Assembly (NCBI RefSeq): GCF_001649575.2
Contig: NC_051447.1
Coordinates: 936,965-1,000,964, forward strand
Source: Kryptolebias marmoratus
Lineage: Eukaryota > Chordata > Actinopteri > Cyprinodontiformes > Rivulidae
Direction: 5' to 3'
DNA length: 64,000 bases
Shown here: piece by piece, positions 1-10,911 of the stretch
How the letters are laid out: every line of letters begins with the position of its first letter
Numbering within the stretch: position 1 is the first letter of the stretch
Program-made: the position numbers and the translations under genes
Notes under the pieces: generated by a model
The model's input: only the letters and a program-made list of their open reading frames with translations
Databases searched by the model: none
Told to the model about the DNA's origin: nothing

Positions 1-1
1 A

Positions 2-170
2 GGGCCTCAGAGAGGAACTGGAAAAGGCCTGGAAGGTAAAGACCACAGTGGTGCCTGTGGTCATCGGGGCCCTCGGGGCAGTCACCCCCAAACTGGAGCA
101 GTGGCTACAACAGATCCCAGGAACAACATCAGACATCTCAGTCCAGAAATGTGTTTATTTATCTTTGAGG
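2..170 (+). pseudogene. LR LINE, C-terminal end (R4/Dong-like)
   Basis: The reading frame through the first ~150 bases contains VVPVVIGALGAVTPKLEQW and ends near DISVQKC. This matches the remembered C-terminus of fish LINEs of the R4/Dong type, which carry a restriction-like endonuclease downstream of the reverse transcriptase. Homology stops around base 150-170 and the downstream sequence is unrelated. The fragment is cut by the left window edge, so its extent is unknown. A longer piece of a related element lies on the minus strand at 6.3-7.6 kb. Confidence 0.5.
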
Positions 171-1429
171 CAAAGAGGTGTAAAGTTCGGATCACATTTT
201 TGCTTTTTTCCATTTCTTTGTCTGAAAGTGTAAAAGTTAACCTTCAAGTATGTGTAATTTTGATTGGCTGAATCCAGACAGACAAAATGGTAATGAAATG
301 CCCGCCTTCTTTTAAGAACAGTGACTGTGATTGGACTATCAAGATAGAAAGCCCAAGACGCGCTCTTCCTGGGCCCCCTCTTGTTCCACTCTTCTTCTCG
401 CGCTCTCTCTGCTTGTCCTCATTTTGTTTTAACTTCGTACATTTTAGTTTGTTATCCTCGGGTTTTTACGCTTTCATCATCTTTCTCCCTTCAAACCAAA
501 TTTTCTGTTGTTAAGAAGTTTTTCCCACTTTATTTTGGCAGTCATAACTGACTTTAATTTAGGTAAAGTTAGTGAAGTTAGTCAGAACTTAAGATAAACT
601 CTGTCTCGCCATCTTTTGTGAGACCGATGACTCTCAACCTCAGCCTCATCACAACTCCGTCTTTGGACATCCACCTAAGCACCCGTCCGGACAGTACTGC
701 CTACTGAGAGCTGAACAGCTGACTGTTGGACCACCTGGAAACCGGCCCAAAGGTTCTTCTCAGGTCCTGCTGACTGAAGGCATTCTGGAGGTTTTTCTGG
801 AGACAAAATCTCTTGAACACCTTTCATAAAACCAAGGCCTAAAATTCCCACCTGGGCTGATAAAAGTCAACTCTTGGTAGGAACAAAATATAATATTCTG
901 CTGGTGTGCTTCAGGTGAAACAGACTACAGGTCTTTGTCTCAAATTCAATAATTTTTCTACTACAGTTTTTCTGAATTCATAGTAATTATTGTTACGTCT
1001 GCCCTCACCTCACCTTTAACATTTCAAACCCTGCCTTTGCCTCAAAGGTTTTTACTTCTTTGGTTTAATTAGACTCCCCACTTCAACCTTTCTGTTGATT
1101 CAACATTTAAGTCAATATTTTGGTACCAAATTCAAACATTCAGTAATTCTCATAACCTGCCACAACTTGTAATATATTTATTTGTTTAATAAATGTCACA
1201 TGAACAGTAACAAGCCTTGGAAAGAGGAACATCTTATCCTGCTCTCTCTTATCCTAATTTGATAGTAGCTATTATAAGCTAAGATTTTAAAGCTATTTAG
1301 AATTTTTATTTTAACTACTTATACTTTGCCTACCCCCATTACTGGATTACTGGATTATTTCAAACCTAAGGACTGTGGATTTTTAATTTTATTTCACTCT
1401 TTGCTATATCCAAGATAAGCAAGAGCAAG
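171..1429. other. unassigned AT-rich stretch, possibly leader of L2-like LINE
   Basis: No gene is recognised. A pyrimidine-rich segment lies at 360-430. The last ~150 bases lead directly into the ORF1 start at 1,430 and may be 5' untranslated sequence of the L2-like LINE, but the 5' end of that element could not be located. Confidence 0.3.
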
Positions 1430-2620
1430 ATGCCTACAGTCGTAGCTGAGGACACCAGCAGTATTTTACACAGACTTGAACTGATAGAACAGAGGTTGTC
1501 TCGACTGGAGGTAAATGCCGATATCAACACAGTTACTGGAAATGAAACAACTCTACTGTTGCATCAGGACAACAAACAGCATCCAAGCACCTCAAGCAGC
1601 TCAACCGCCTGGAACTGTCTCGGAGCTAGGCCGAAAAATAAATCTCATCAGTTGGATCTGCCTTGATGTCTGACAGGACGAACCCCTCACCTAGACGATA
1701 CAGCGTGGCCTGCACTGAGCTGAAACATCCCCCTTGTCAACACCAGCACCAAAGAAAGGACAACAAGCTGCTGCAGCTGACATGATTTCACCTTCCTTGA
1801 CTCCAGTGCCAAGGGCAAATGAGCCAGCTCGAGCCATAACACATCCCGTCATGTTTCCAGCAGGAAACCGACTAAACTCTTCTGGAATTCCACTGACAAA
1901 CAGGTTTTCTGTGCTGCAGCAGGAGCCTACAACAAACACCTCTCCTCCAAACATCAACAAGAGGTATGAGACAAGACCAACATGACCACCTCCTAAAGTG
2001 AACCAGAAACCAAAACTAATGCCAAAAGATCTTATTGTCAGGGATTCTGCGGTAAATGGTATTGATCATCTCTGTAACAAAAATAAAACAAAGGTACTCT
2101 GTTTCCCCAATGACACCGTGTCGGATGTTACACAGAAAATAGTCCCACTAACCACTGATCATCCAAGCATTGAAAATCTAATCATTCACACTGGAGCCAA
2201 TAATCTGGCCAAGAAGCAATCTGAAATACTGAAAAATGACTTTAGCCATCTTCTAAAGTGGAAATTCACACTTGGAAATCTGAAAATGAAGGTCCTTATC
2301 AGTGGACCAATACTGAAACCTGGACGTGGAGATGAAAATTACAGCAGATTGCTTATGATCAACACATGGCTTATTAATGAATGCTTCTCCAAATCTGTGA
2401 ACTTTATTGACAATCACATGATCTTCTGGGAACGCCATCACTTATACAAACAAGACGGAGTCGGCCTAAATAAAGAGGGAAAAAAACTTTTCACTGCCAA
2501 CATCTTTATGCTGTTAATTACACAAGGCCATCTCCCCCAATCCAGGACAGTGACGTCAGTGCCTCATCTCAGGAGGCGCCCACAGTTTCTAAACAAACTG
2601 ATAGCCAGCTATCTTCCATA
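1430..2620 (+). pseudogene. L2-like LINE ORF1 with SGNH/GDSL esterase-like domain
   Basis: ORF1 of an L2/CR1-type LINE, broken into pieces. It starts at ATG 1,430 with a short coiled-coil-like segment (LHRLELIEQRLSRLEVN). It shifts frame near 1,660 and continues at 1,734-2,620 with an in-frame TGA at 1,983. The second half resembles the esterase domain found in ORF1 of this LINE group: a serine motif (LIVRDSAVNG, family form usually GDS), block HTGANNL, and the block before the usual catalytic His (DGVGLNKEG, where the His seems lost). In the family this protein binds RNA and has esterase activity. This copy is non-functional because of the frameshift and stop. Confidence 0.65.
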
Positions 2621-3048
2621 GCTCCATCTGAAAACACGTCACCAACACCGACTGTGAGACATGACTGTTCAACGGAGAACCTGTCCCCTCAGAACAGTCC
2701 TGGAACACAGGATAGCTCCATACAGCCAATGTTCCTTAACATTACAGAGAAAATGGATCTACAAATTCAGCTAGGAACGTCTCTCTTAAGTTCCCAAAAA
2801 GCATGCTTGATTTCCGAACCTCCTGATTATGACCCAACAAAACAATCAGACCAACATCAACTTTGTATCTCTGACGTCTGAGACAGGGGCCCAGACATTA
2901 ATAAACCACTCTCCAGAAAGCGTCTGGCCCCCTGGAGGTAAACTACAGGAGCATCCCTGTTAGAATTACTAATAGAACAACAGCAAGGAAACACAGTGCC
3001 CTAAATTTAAATCTCAGATTAATCACCTGTCTTAAGCAACCTCAAACG
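2621..3048 (+). other. L2-like LINE, ORF1-ORF2 interval
   Basis: This stretch links ORF1 to ORF2 of the same LINE. Short frames (2,654-2,881) are Ser/Pro/Gln-rich and have no recognisable domain. It is probably a decayed tail of ORF1 or the intergenic spacer. Confidence 0.4.
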
Positions 3049-3323
3049 GTGGAATTATCTACCCCCAAGACACTTAAGCTGGCTCTGCTAAATATAAGAT
3101 CACTGTCAGCAAAGGGACTTTTAGTTAACGACTTCATCACTGAGAACAATATCGATGCTATGTTTCTCACAGAAACATGGCTGGATGACAACAATGAAAC
3201 ACCTGTTCTCATTGAATCAATACCCCCTAATTACAATTTTTTGAGTGAAAATCATAAATATAAAAGGGGTGGAGGGGTTGCTGCTATCTATCATGATTCA
3301 TGAAATTGTAAAAATGTTTCCCT
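3049..3323 (+). pseudogene. L2-like LINE ORF2, start of AP endonuclease
   Basis: The frame reads LALLNIRSLSAKG and then FLTETWLDDNNE. These are the first two blocks of an APE-type endonuclease, with its conserved Asn in NIRS and Glu in TETW. The frame runs to about 3,320, where a solo LTR has inserted. The LINE resumes at 4,621 with a region matching the next part of the endonuclease. Confidence 0.7.
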
Positions 3324-3518
3324 GAACGCAGAATCATCTTTTAAAAGAAAGTAATTTATTAAGAAACGAAAAATAAACAAAAACAAAAAGCTGGCGTGGC
3401 AGCAAAGAAAAACAAATATAAAATCTGAAATGGCCAGTCAACACAAGGCGAGGCAAGAAACAAAGTAACATGGCATAGGGACGGAACGGAATGGAATTAC
3501 CCAGTGATGGATGGAGGA

Positions 3519-4218
3519 CAGGGACGTGCGGTCACGGGAGGTAGGTGAGGCAGAGCCTCCCCTGTCATCATGACAAGAAAAAAAAAAAAATCATAACATA
3601 AAATGAATATTACTATTTGTCCACTGATCTTTATGTATGAGTAATTTTCAAACATTTTTATGGTCTAAATCGCATTTTTATAGTCAAAATCGCTGAAATT
3701 GCATATTTCCTGTTCAAATACGTGGATGAAACACGAGGTGCGGCAGCAACGAGCAGAGCTTCACCTCTGATTGTGCAATCCATCACAAACTGGGTTGATA
3801 CATGCAATTGGCCCGTGTCTGTTGCCGTATCCCTGCATGTCGCCAATATAATGGTTTATATACACTGATTTTCCACAGTCTGGTTAATGTCTTTAACCAT
3901 TTACGTTTAATGTTTGTTAGTGACATTTAGTTTTGCTGAGGGGACATAAAACCGCAGTGAGAAGGCGAAGGGAGAGGCAGGCAGTACTCTGCCGCACTGA
4001 AGGGGGCACACGTGAGCCAACGGGAGCTTGTTGCTGCTGTCCGTTTACGCAGAGGGGAGTGACAGTCACATGCACTGCTGCCAGCCGTTAATTTTTGTTT
4101 TGCTCCATTGGACTGCCAAAATTGGTAATTGTAACGTTTTTTCTTATCTTATCCTTAATACTACTATGTGTGTGCGCGTGTGCGCGCGCAAGCGTGTGTG
4201 AGTAAGTGAGTGAGAGAG

Positions 4219-4260
<42 letters not shown>

Positions 4261-4389
4261 GAACGCTGATGAGATATGAAATAACCAATAGCCAATTGAA
4301 TAAGCTACCCTTTTGGATTTATATATTTGAAAATCTGACTCTAAAGGAGTCAGTGCCTCACCAACTATGAACCTCACCGCACGTCACTG
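3519..4389. mobile_element. hAT element, non-autonomous, 8-bp duplication ATGGAGGA
   Basis: The left end CAGGGACGTGCGGTCACG and the reverse complement of the right end, CAGTGACGTGCGGTGAGG, form imperfect terminal inverted repeats. ATGGAGGA occurs at 3,511-3,518 and 4,390-4,397, a perfect 8-bp duplication typical of hAT transposition. The 871-bp body encodes no transposase and contains a TG microsatellite. Its presence inside a solo LTR makes it the youngest layer at this site. Confidence 0.9.
4165..4258. repeat. TG/GA microsatellite
   Basis: An alternating TG/CG tract, then GA, then about 18 pure TG units. It lies inside the hAT element. It creates chance minus-strand reading frames rich in Thr-His that are not genes. 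Confidence 0.9.
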
Positions 4390-4620
4390 ATGGAGGATAA
4401 GAGACCGGTTTTAAAGGTAGAGGAATAACAAGGTAAGTGGGCACAGGTGAGAGATAACAATTACTAACAGGTGGAGATGGGCGTGGCAGACATGACTGTA
4501 AAAATACTGGGAAGGTGAATAGTGACAAGACATGAACACAGAAACCCAAAAGACAACCAAAGCAAAACAAGAACTACAAAGCCAGCCACCAAACAAAACA
4601 CCAAAAACTATGACATCCCT

Positions 4621-5204
4621 GGGAAATTTTGACTCTTTTAAATATTTAGGATTCAAGGTAAAAGGCCACAAACGAACTCTGACACTAACTGTATAGATTT
4701 TTTCGATGACTTTAGCGAGCTGTTATCTATGATATGCATTGATTATGATTGTCTAATAATTATGGAAGACTTTAACATATATGTTGACAACATAATAGAC
4801 TAAGAGGCAAAAAAGCTGAATGATGTACTTCAAAACTTTTTTTTGACTTAACATGTTAAACAGCCAACACATAATCTTGGACACACTCTTGACTTGATTA
4901 TCAGCAAAGGTGTAATTATCTCTAAGGTCTCTGTTATTGATGTCGCTCTATCAAATCATTTTCTATTGTTTTTGAAAGTACAATCTATGTTGACTCGCTT
5001 AGAAAAACAGATGTTCTCCTAAAACGCCTGTTCACATACAGCACAGCTAAAAAATTTTATAATATATACTCCTGCACCTCACTTCCAGGCTGTAAACCAG
5101 TAGATGAACTGGTATATAACTTATTCTCCAAAATCTCAAATATAACAGATTTTGTTGCCCCAGGTAAAGTGAAAATCAACAAACTCCAGAAAAACACTAA
5201 ATTC
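4621..5204 (+). pseudogene. L2-like LINE ORF2, rest of endonuclease (frameshifted)
   Basis: After the solo LTR the LINE resumes with a block reading FKYLGFKVKGHKRTL. Frameshifted endonuclease blocks follow, such as IMEDFNI (family form GDFN) near 4,760 and LSNHF around 4,950. Translation then reads DFVAPGKVKINK at about 5,150. At ~5,205 the sequence jumps directly to the extreme ORF2 C-terminus, so the whole reverse transcriptase is missing. This looks like an internal deletion rather than 5' truncation, since both LINE ends are present. Confidence 0.65.
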
Positions 5205-5535
5205 CTTTAAATCCAGGCTGAAAACTCACCTGTTCAGAACTGCTTTTGATTAGTAGTCAAACAAATTCAGGTGAAGAGGTGAAAAGCTGCTCTGGACAAA
5301 ATATCTTATTACATATTGACCATCTCCTTATGATTATCAAGTGTATCTGCTCGATGATTTTTATGAATTTTTTTATCATTTTAATGATGTTTTTGATGAT
5401 TGTAATGATGTTTTTGATGATTGCAATGGTGTTTTTGGTTATTGTAAATATTTTACTGATGTTTTTAAGATGTAAAGCACTTTGAATGCCTTGTTGCTGA
5501 AATGTGCTATACAAAAAAATTTTTACTTTACTTTT
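5205..5535 (+). mobile_element. L2-like LINE 3' end
   Basis: The sequence encodes the ORF2 end (the family reads NSFKSRLKTHLFRTAF) and then the characteristic tail with AAAGCACTTTGAATGCC and GTGCTATACAAA. It ends in a T/A-rich tract near 5,530. Similar tails occur at 6,762-6,829 and 50,400-50,476. Confidence 0.75.
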
Positions 5536-6300
5536 AAACATAATTCAGTTGTGTGTGTAAGTTTTGATATAATTATGATCTTACTCTGAAGCGAAAAACT
5601 CAGTGTTTATGGTTACTTAACTTTTTGAGACTGATAAACATAATATATAATTTATTATTATTATTATTATTATTTATTATTTATCTATAATTTTTCGCTC
5701 TTTTTCAGGGTGGAGCCCCAAAGTTTATAATTTATGAACTGTTAATGATTCATAACGTCTTCATGATATTTAATGTACCCTCCTACAGTTGCTTTCAGGA
5801 ATTTCAACCTGTAACTGTTGGGAAAACAGTTCATTTTTTGTTGTAACATTTCATCAATCACTTGCAAAATGGGTTGAAATGTAAATGTAAAGTAAAGGTT
5901 AAAAAGCATAAAAGTAAGACTGAAAAACATTGTGTTACGGTTTTTGTTATTATATTGGTAGCCACGTGACCTGAGTGTGAAAAGGCAGAAAAAGTGCATG
6001 ATGGGGCAGATTGAACATGCTAGCGGAAGAGAAACACAGCTCAGAAAGCACGGACATTCTGCACTAGTTTTACAAGGCACAAACGGTAAATATGTTGTAC
6101 ATGTATGTCACGTTGCAATATAATTATACAGTTTATTGTAAACATGTAGTAAATATGAGAATGACGCTGTCCTGTTCTTTAATTGTTGTTTAGTTTTCAC
6201 AGTGTTGCTGTGTCCTAATGTCAAAAGAGCTGAGAAAATTAAAGATACCAAGACATCAATATGAGACGTGGGCCTTTATTTCCTGTGTAAAACCAGTGCA
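5536..6300. other. unassigned stretch with TTA microsatellite
   Basis: AT-rich sequence with a TTA/TTATT tract at about 5,652-5,690. A 112-codon minus-strand frame at 5,742-6,080 has no recognisable domain and is probably chance. No gene is supported. Confidence 0.5.
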
Positions 6301-6301
6301 G

Positions 6302-7640
6302 TTACACAACCCCTTTAGTTGGGATCACCTTGCCTCTCTTGCACACCATTCGGCTGCACTTATGAAGTCTGAATGACATACCAATGTCCCAGTTGTATAT
6401 TCTGGTGAGATGGATCAGTGAGTCCATGTCTCGCTCACTTTTGGCATACAGCTTGATGTCATCCATGTATAGGAGGTGATAACTGTAATACTTTGGAACC
6501 AGTATCCATATCCAGTCTTTGCAATCATTTGGCTGAGAGGGTTTAGGCCCATGCAGAACAGGAGTGGGGACAAAGCATCTCCTTGGTATATGCCACATTT
6601 TGATGCACATTTGACTTGTTCAACTGGTTTTGAATTGACCTCTAGTGCTGTCTTCCACATTCCCATTGAGTTCTCAATGAAGGCTTTTAGTGTCCTGTTG
6701 ATGTTGTATGGTTTCAAGCACTTTAGTATACATGTGTGTGGCATTGAATCATAGGCTTAATGTAGTAAAGCACTTTGAACTGCCTTGTTGCTGGAAAGTG
6801 CTATATAAATAAATTTGACTTGACTTGACTAGTCAATCCAGGCAGTGGACAGGTTAGTGAGTCTGGTCTTACAGTCTCGAGCTATGGTTCTGTTGACCAG
6901 TAGCTTGTACTTGGCTCCCCTGGTGTTGGTGCCAATTCCCTTCTGTGCCTCTCTCAGGTATTGACCCATGTGCCTACTCATCTTAGCCACTATGATGCAT
7001 GACAGGAGCTTCCATGTTGTACAGAGGCAGGTGGTTACTGTCCGATCTTGGGTCAACCACTCATTCCATTAGTAACTGGTTCAGTTGTCCTGCTATTTGT
7101 TCATAGACAGAGCAGTCAGTTTCTTCAGCCAGTAGGTGTGGATCATGTCAGGCCCTGGTGAAGTCCAGCTTTTTATTCCTGAGATTCTGTCTTGGATGTC
7201 TGCCACTGTGATACATACTGTTTCTTTCTCTGGGAGATTGGAGTATTCAGATCTTAAATCATGAACCTATGGGGCATTATCATTGTGTGATGCCTCCTTC
7301 TGCCATATGCTTCTCCAGTTATGCTCAGGCTTAGCTCCAGGTGGATCTACTGTCTTGTTATTCTCCTGCCATTGAAAGTATACTTTGGATGGTGTGGTGG
7401 AGAATACCCTGTTTACACTCCATCTTGAGTGTATCTCCTCAGATGAGTAATTAGAGCTTTGAGACATTCTTTGGCAGTCATAGGTACAGACATCTTTCAG
7501 TATTTCTGTGGTGGATCCTTTCTCAATGCACCTTTCTGTTGCTGATTTCTCTCAGAGTTGCCTTGATCTTAGCTTCCAGCCTCCTGATCCATGGACAATG
7601 GTCCTTATTGCTTGTAGGATTGATCTTAAAGCCATGCTGA
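6302..7640 (-). pseudogene. LR LINE reverse transcriptase region (R4/Dong-like)
   Basis: Read on the minus strand, this is a long decayed piece of a single-ORF LINE. From upstream to downstream it shows FSTTPSKVYFQWQ, SWTSPGPDMIHTYWLKKL (RT N-terminal region), KGIGTNTRGAKYKLL, the motif A region near YDSMPHT, CGIYQGDALSPLLF (motif B) and LLYMDDIKLYAK (motif C, catalytic YMDD intact). Frames are interrupted by stops and shifts. A short L2 tail is inserted at 6,762-6,829. In the family the RT copies the element RNA at a nick made by a C-terminal restriction-like endonuclease. That domain is absent here, but the same family's C-terminus appears at the window start. Confidence 0.75.
6762..6829 (+). 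mobile_element. L2-like LINE 3' tail insertion
   Basis: A very short 5'-truncated insertion: AGTAAAGCACTTTGAACTGC, then GTGCTATATAAATAAA, ending in a TTGAC repeat. It separates the RT blocks of the LR element and lies in the opposite orientation. Confidence 0.75.
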
Positions 7641-7850
7641 GGTGTATACCAGCTGATTGGTCTCTGTGATGGTGTCAGTCAGGATACATACCAGCACAGT
7701 TGGGAGAACACCTGTGTCCTCAACACAATATACAGAAAGTATACTTTAGACAGTGATGTTTTATAATACTCAATTTTATGTTTTGAATTACTATATTTTT
7801 TCCACATAGGACTGCAAGACAACTTCACATGGGTGGCAGAGGGCCCCTTT
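7641..7850. other. junction between LR LINE and IS630-like element
   Basis: No feature is assigned. The T-rich run followed by CACATAG just before 7,810 resembles a splice acceptor leading into the transposase frame, which is only a suggestion. Confidence 0.3.
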
Positions 7851-8110
7851 TTCACACCTGAAAAGGAGGAGGCTATTTGACCCATGGTTGTCGAAAACAA
7901 TGCCTTAAGACTAAGAGAGATAAGAGTACCATTATAGAGGACAACAACATCTTTGAAACCATCCAAATAGTTTTCATCTCAACCATTGACAGGGTGCTGA
8001 AAAGACTCCAAATGAATGAAGCAGCTGTACACTTCTCCATCAGGGAATGTTGAAAGCATGAAGGAACTGAACTACCAGTATGTACTGGAATGGGAAAAAA
8101 TACTGTTTCA
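7810..8110 (+). pseudogene. IS630-like transposase, N-terminal helix-turn-helix part
   Basis: The plus strand encodes decayed blocks remembered from fish IS630-type (DDE_3) transposases: FTPEKEEAI, MVVENNALRLREIR, IIEDNNIFETIQ and FISTIDRVLKR. There is an in-frame stop and at least one frameshift. The C-terminal half of the same protein lies at 8,666-8,990. The two are separated by an LTR-like insertion and unassigned sequence. In the family this part binds the terminal inverted repeats. Confidence 0.6.
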
Positions 8111-8179
8111 GTGATTCTTGTTGCATGTGACCACCATGATTTAGTTTAGTTAGGAATGCCTTCATTCTTATCCCTATAG

Positions 8180-8505
8180 GGTGCCAGGATGTATGTGTTA
8201 TCTGATCATTTTGTTTTTCCCCTGACCCTTCCTGACTGTATGGAAATTTACCAGGATCTGCCTACAAGCCCATAAAGGATGTGTTCTTTAATTATCTCCC
8301 CTTTTAGTCAGCTATCTGACCCTTCTGTTCCCCCCTGACCCCTCCTCATCCTACAAGTGGTATAAGAAGGGGGAGCTGTCTGTAATGCTTCAGACTCACT
8401 CTGTTGACTCACCTCAGCGCAGTGATTCTCAGCTATATAGCGTAAATAAATTATCCTAAGACAAAACTCCCTGTTGTCCTCTTTGTTAAAGAAAATTCTA
8501 CAACA
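8180..8505 (+). mobile_element. probable solo LTR
   Basis: The segment between the two transposase halves has LTR architecture: a TATA-like GGTATAAGAAGG near 8,358, a polyadenylation signal AATAAA near 8,445, and a terminus TTCTACAACA at 8,505. The left boundary is not resolved, and no target-site duplication could be confirmed. The identity of the parent element is unknown. Confidence 0.45.
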
Positions 8506-8665
8506 GTACAGGTAAAACATGTATGAGCATGCAGTAACTGTATCTCACAGTAAACTGTACATAGTATAATGATTTACAGTACAGTGAGTGTGACCTTTAC
8601 ACATTTGCTATGGCTGTAGAGAAGAAGATGCGATATGTGTTGTATACATTTGATGTAACTGTATC

Positions 8666-8990
8666 TTGTTCAAAATGAAAATGCATGAACCACCGCACAA
8701 CTTCATCTACATGGATGAGGCTGGCTTCAAGCTAATGCTGATGGAGTTCTTCTCTCCCTACTCCCCAATCCTTAAAACCATTGAGGAATTTTTTCTCTGG
8801 AGATGGAAAGTATATGATCGCCAGCCACATACACAGATGACCCTTCTGGCTGCCATGGATGCAGCGTGTGATGACATCACAGCAGATGCCTGCAGAGGCT
8901 GGATAAGACACTCTAAAAGATTATTTTCCCACTTTTCACGTAAGAGAAGATATTCATTGTGACGTGGATGAAAATTTTTGGTCCAACAGA
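8666..8990 (+). pseudogene. IS630-like transposase, C-terminal part
   Basis: An open frame of 98 codons from 8,666 contains PHNFIYMDEAGF (first catalytic Asp region). It then jumps to FSPYSPILKTIEEFFLWRW (last catalytic Glu region) and ends WIRHSKRLFSHF. The middle of the catalytic core, including the second Asp, is deleted. Full-length members are roughly 300-350 residues. The frame ends at 8,962, and decayed homology continues briefly beyond it. Confidence 0.75.
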
Positions 8991-9480
8991 CATGAATGTC
9001 AGGAGGTGTAGGAAGACTTCACCGTAATTTCTATAGCACTGCATGTACAGTTTTCCTGAAGGAGATTGTCCTAATTTTACATTTATATTTTTTTTTCTTT
9101 GTGCTCTGCAGTGCTGTCTTTTCTTTTCTGTATCGCAATGACATGGTCTGTCAAGAAATTACAGTAAAAATAGTAAAATTGTTAATGTACACTGTTACAT
9201 TGACAACACAACTAAACAGTTTGACTGACTTATCTGTACACAATGACACAAGGACTTGTAATTCTGATGGCATTGACATGTTCATTGAAACAGATATTTA
9301 CTTTTGAGAGATGAACTAAGGATTTTGACCAGGAGACTGGCTTTTGCAGGTAATCCATGGTGTTTTGGTATTTGTATGAATTGTTTTGAGAAATGTACGT
9401 ACTGTTTTGCAAATGTCAAGGAAGATTTAAGAAATGTATAAAAGCGACTGAGAAAAACTGTATGGGCTTGGTACCCACAC
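8991..9480 (+). mobile_element. 3' non-coding part of the IS630-like element
   Basis: Downstream of the transposase the sequence keeps blocks I associate with these elements, such as TGAGAAATGTACG...TTTGCAAATGTCAAG and TAAAAGCGACTGAGAAAAAC near 9,390-9,460. The exact right terminal inverted repeat was not placed. Confidence 0.4.
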
Positions 9481-10745
9481 TTGTATGGTGGTGATGATAG
9501 TATCTCCCCCTGACCTGTCTTCCTGGCTCCCCCTTGCAGTAGCATGGTTGTTGTATATCATCAGTCTCTAGGTATGATAGCAGGTTTTGTTCTCAAAGGC
9601 TGGAACAATGGGTTCGAAGTTGTTTTGTTGTCAATTTGGATGATGGGTATCTATGTTTCCATAGTTCCCCCATCTTTCCCATATAGCCCCTCTCTACGCT
9701 TGATCATGTAGTAGGATTCCTGCCCTTGTACTTTTTCCAGTAGCCTATTTCTCATCACACACACACAAACTTTCTTTACTTCTATTAATTTTTTCATTAT
9801 TATTCAAACTAGACTGTACAAATTTCAACAGAAGATAAAGTCAGGACAATACCACATACCTTGCAGTCTATCACCTCTGCTGCTCAGTGCTCAGACTTTT
9901 ATCTGAAACACAGAAATGTGAGTCTGAGTCTCAGTAAAGGCATGTCAGCTGGTGCTTGTTGAAGAATGATAGACACTTTGCCAGTTAAGCCATTTAACTG
10001 CTACCTTGAGATGACAACAGACATTCATCAACTGCCTTATGACTGTTACACACAAACAGTGAGCACATGTAGTCAACAGCTGCAGAATACATCCTATACC
10101 TCCAGGGCACAAACACACACACACTGCTCTACAATTTCTATTTACTCCTAGAGAATTCTTACCACACACACGCACACACGTTCACGCACGTGCACCCTCA
10201 CTTACGTATGTGCATGTGTTATCTGGAGAAACAGGAGTGCACTGAGTGCATTGTGGAATTGTACTTAATAGTTTTCTGTTTTATATATTCCATCTACTTT
10301 ATGAAAACTTGAATTTAGTTGATTACAAAATGATACATTATATGAAAGGTTTTGTGCAAAATAAATTGTTTTGTGTGGCAACAGTTTAAACAAACAGATC
10401 AGATACTAAAACTACATGGTCAGATTACTCAAGCCATGTGAGCCACTGAAACTGAGACACACTGGAATGGCCAGTGATGGCACTAACCAAGATTTTTGGT
10501 AACCATCTTATGACAAGCTTTGTGTATCACTCTGTACTGAAGACACATTGTTAATGCCTTGTGTAGGCTTTATGTTTTTATCAGTCAAAACTAAATATTT
10601 AAATAAACATATGTCAAACAAAATGTGAATACAGAAGGTAAGAATCTTCTGAAATGAGCCTCCAAACAAGCCTGCTTAAGCATTATCAGGGGCAAAATGC
10701 CAACCCAGTTCTTTACCACAACTGTGTTAAACTAACCAAGTACTC
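9481..10745. other. unassigned stretch with CA tracts
   Basis: AT-rich sequence without a supported gene. Short CA-rich tracts lie near 9,758-9,768, 10,108-10,122 and 10,164-10,200. Short frames here are uninformative. Confidence 0.5.
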
Positions 10746-10911
10746 TAACCATTCAATTCAATTCAATTCAAAAATACTTTATTTATCCCAAACGGAAATT
10801 AAATGTTGTTGTAGCTCATAATCCTGGTTTTGTTAAAGAGTTGTTGTAGATGATGATTACTGGAGGCAGGAACTATCTCTCGTAGCGGTCTGTCCTGATG
10901 TGTCCTCAGTC
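10746..10911 (-). mobile_element. LINE 3' tail (LB-like)
   Basis: On the minus strand this is a 5'-truncated LINE end: a degenerate ORF2 C-terminus (GGCAGGAACTATCTC...CGGTCTGTCCTG on plus), then AATTTCCGTTTGGGATAAATA and a TTGAA pentamer tail at 10,751-10,770 (ATTCA repeats on plus). It abuts the 3' break of the histone H3 copy in the same orientation, suggesting a single chimeric insertion. Confidence 0.55.

Larger units (their letters stand above)
3324..4615 (-). mobile_element. solo TGTCA LTR (minus), interrupted by a hAT element
   Basis: An LTR-like insertion in the LINE ORF2. The right end reads CTATGACA and is followed by TCCCT at 4,616-4,620. The same TCCCT precedes the left end at 3,319-3,323, giving a 5-bp target-site duplication. 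The left terminus has lost about 25 bp relative to other copies. On the minus strand it has the family features: a polyadenylation signal region near 3,355 (TTTATT on plus) and the block GTGGCAGCAAA. A hAT element (3,519-4,389) splits it. Confidence 0.8.

Noticed and set aside
4088..4377. Thr-His repeat reading frames
   Set aside because: They are translations of a TG microsatellite inside a hAT element.
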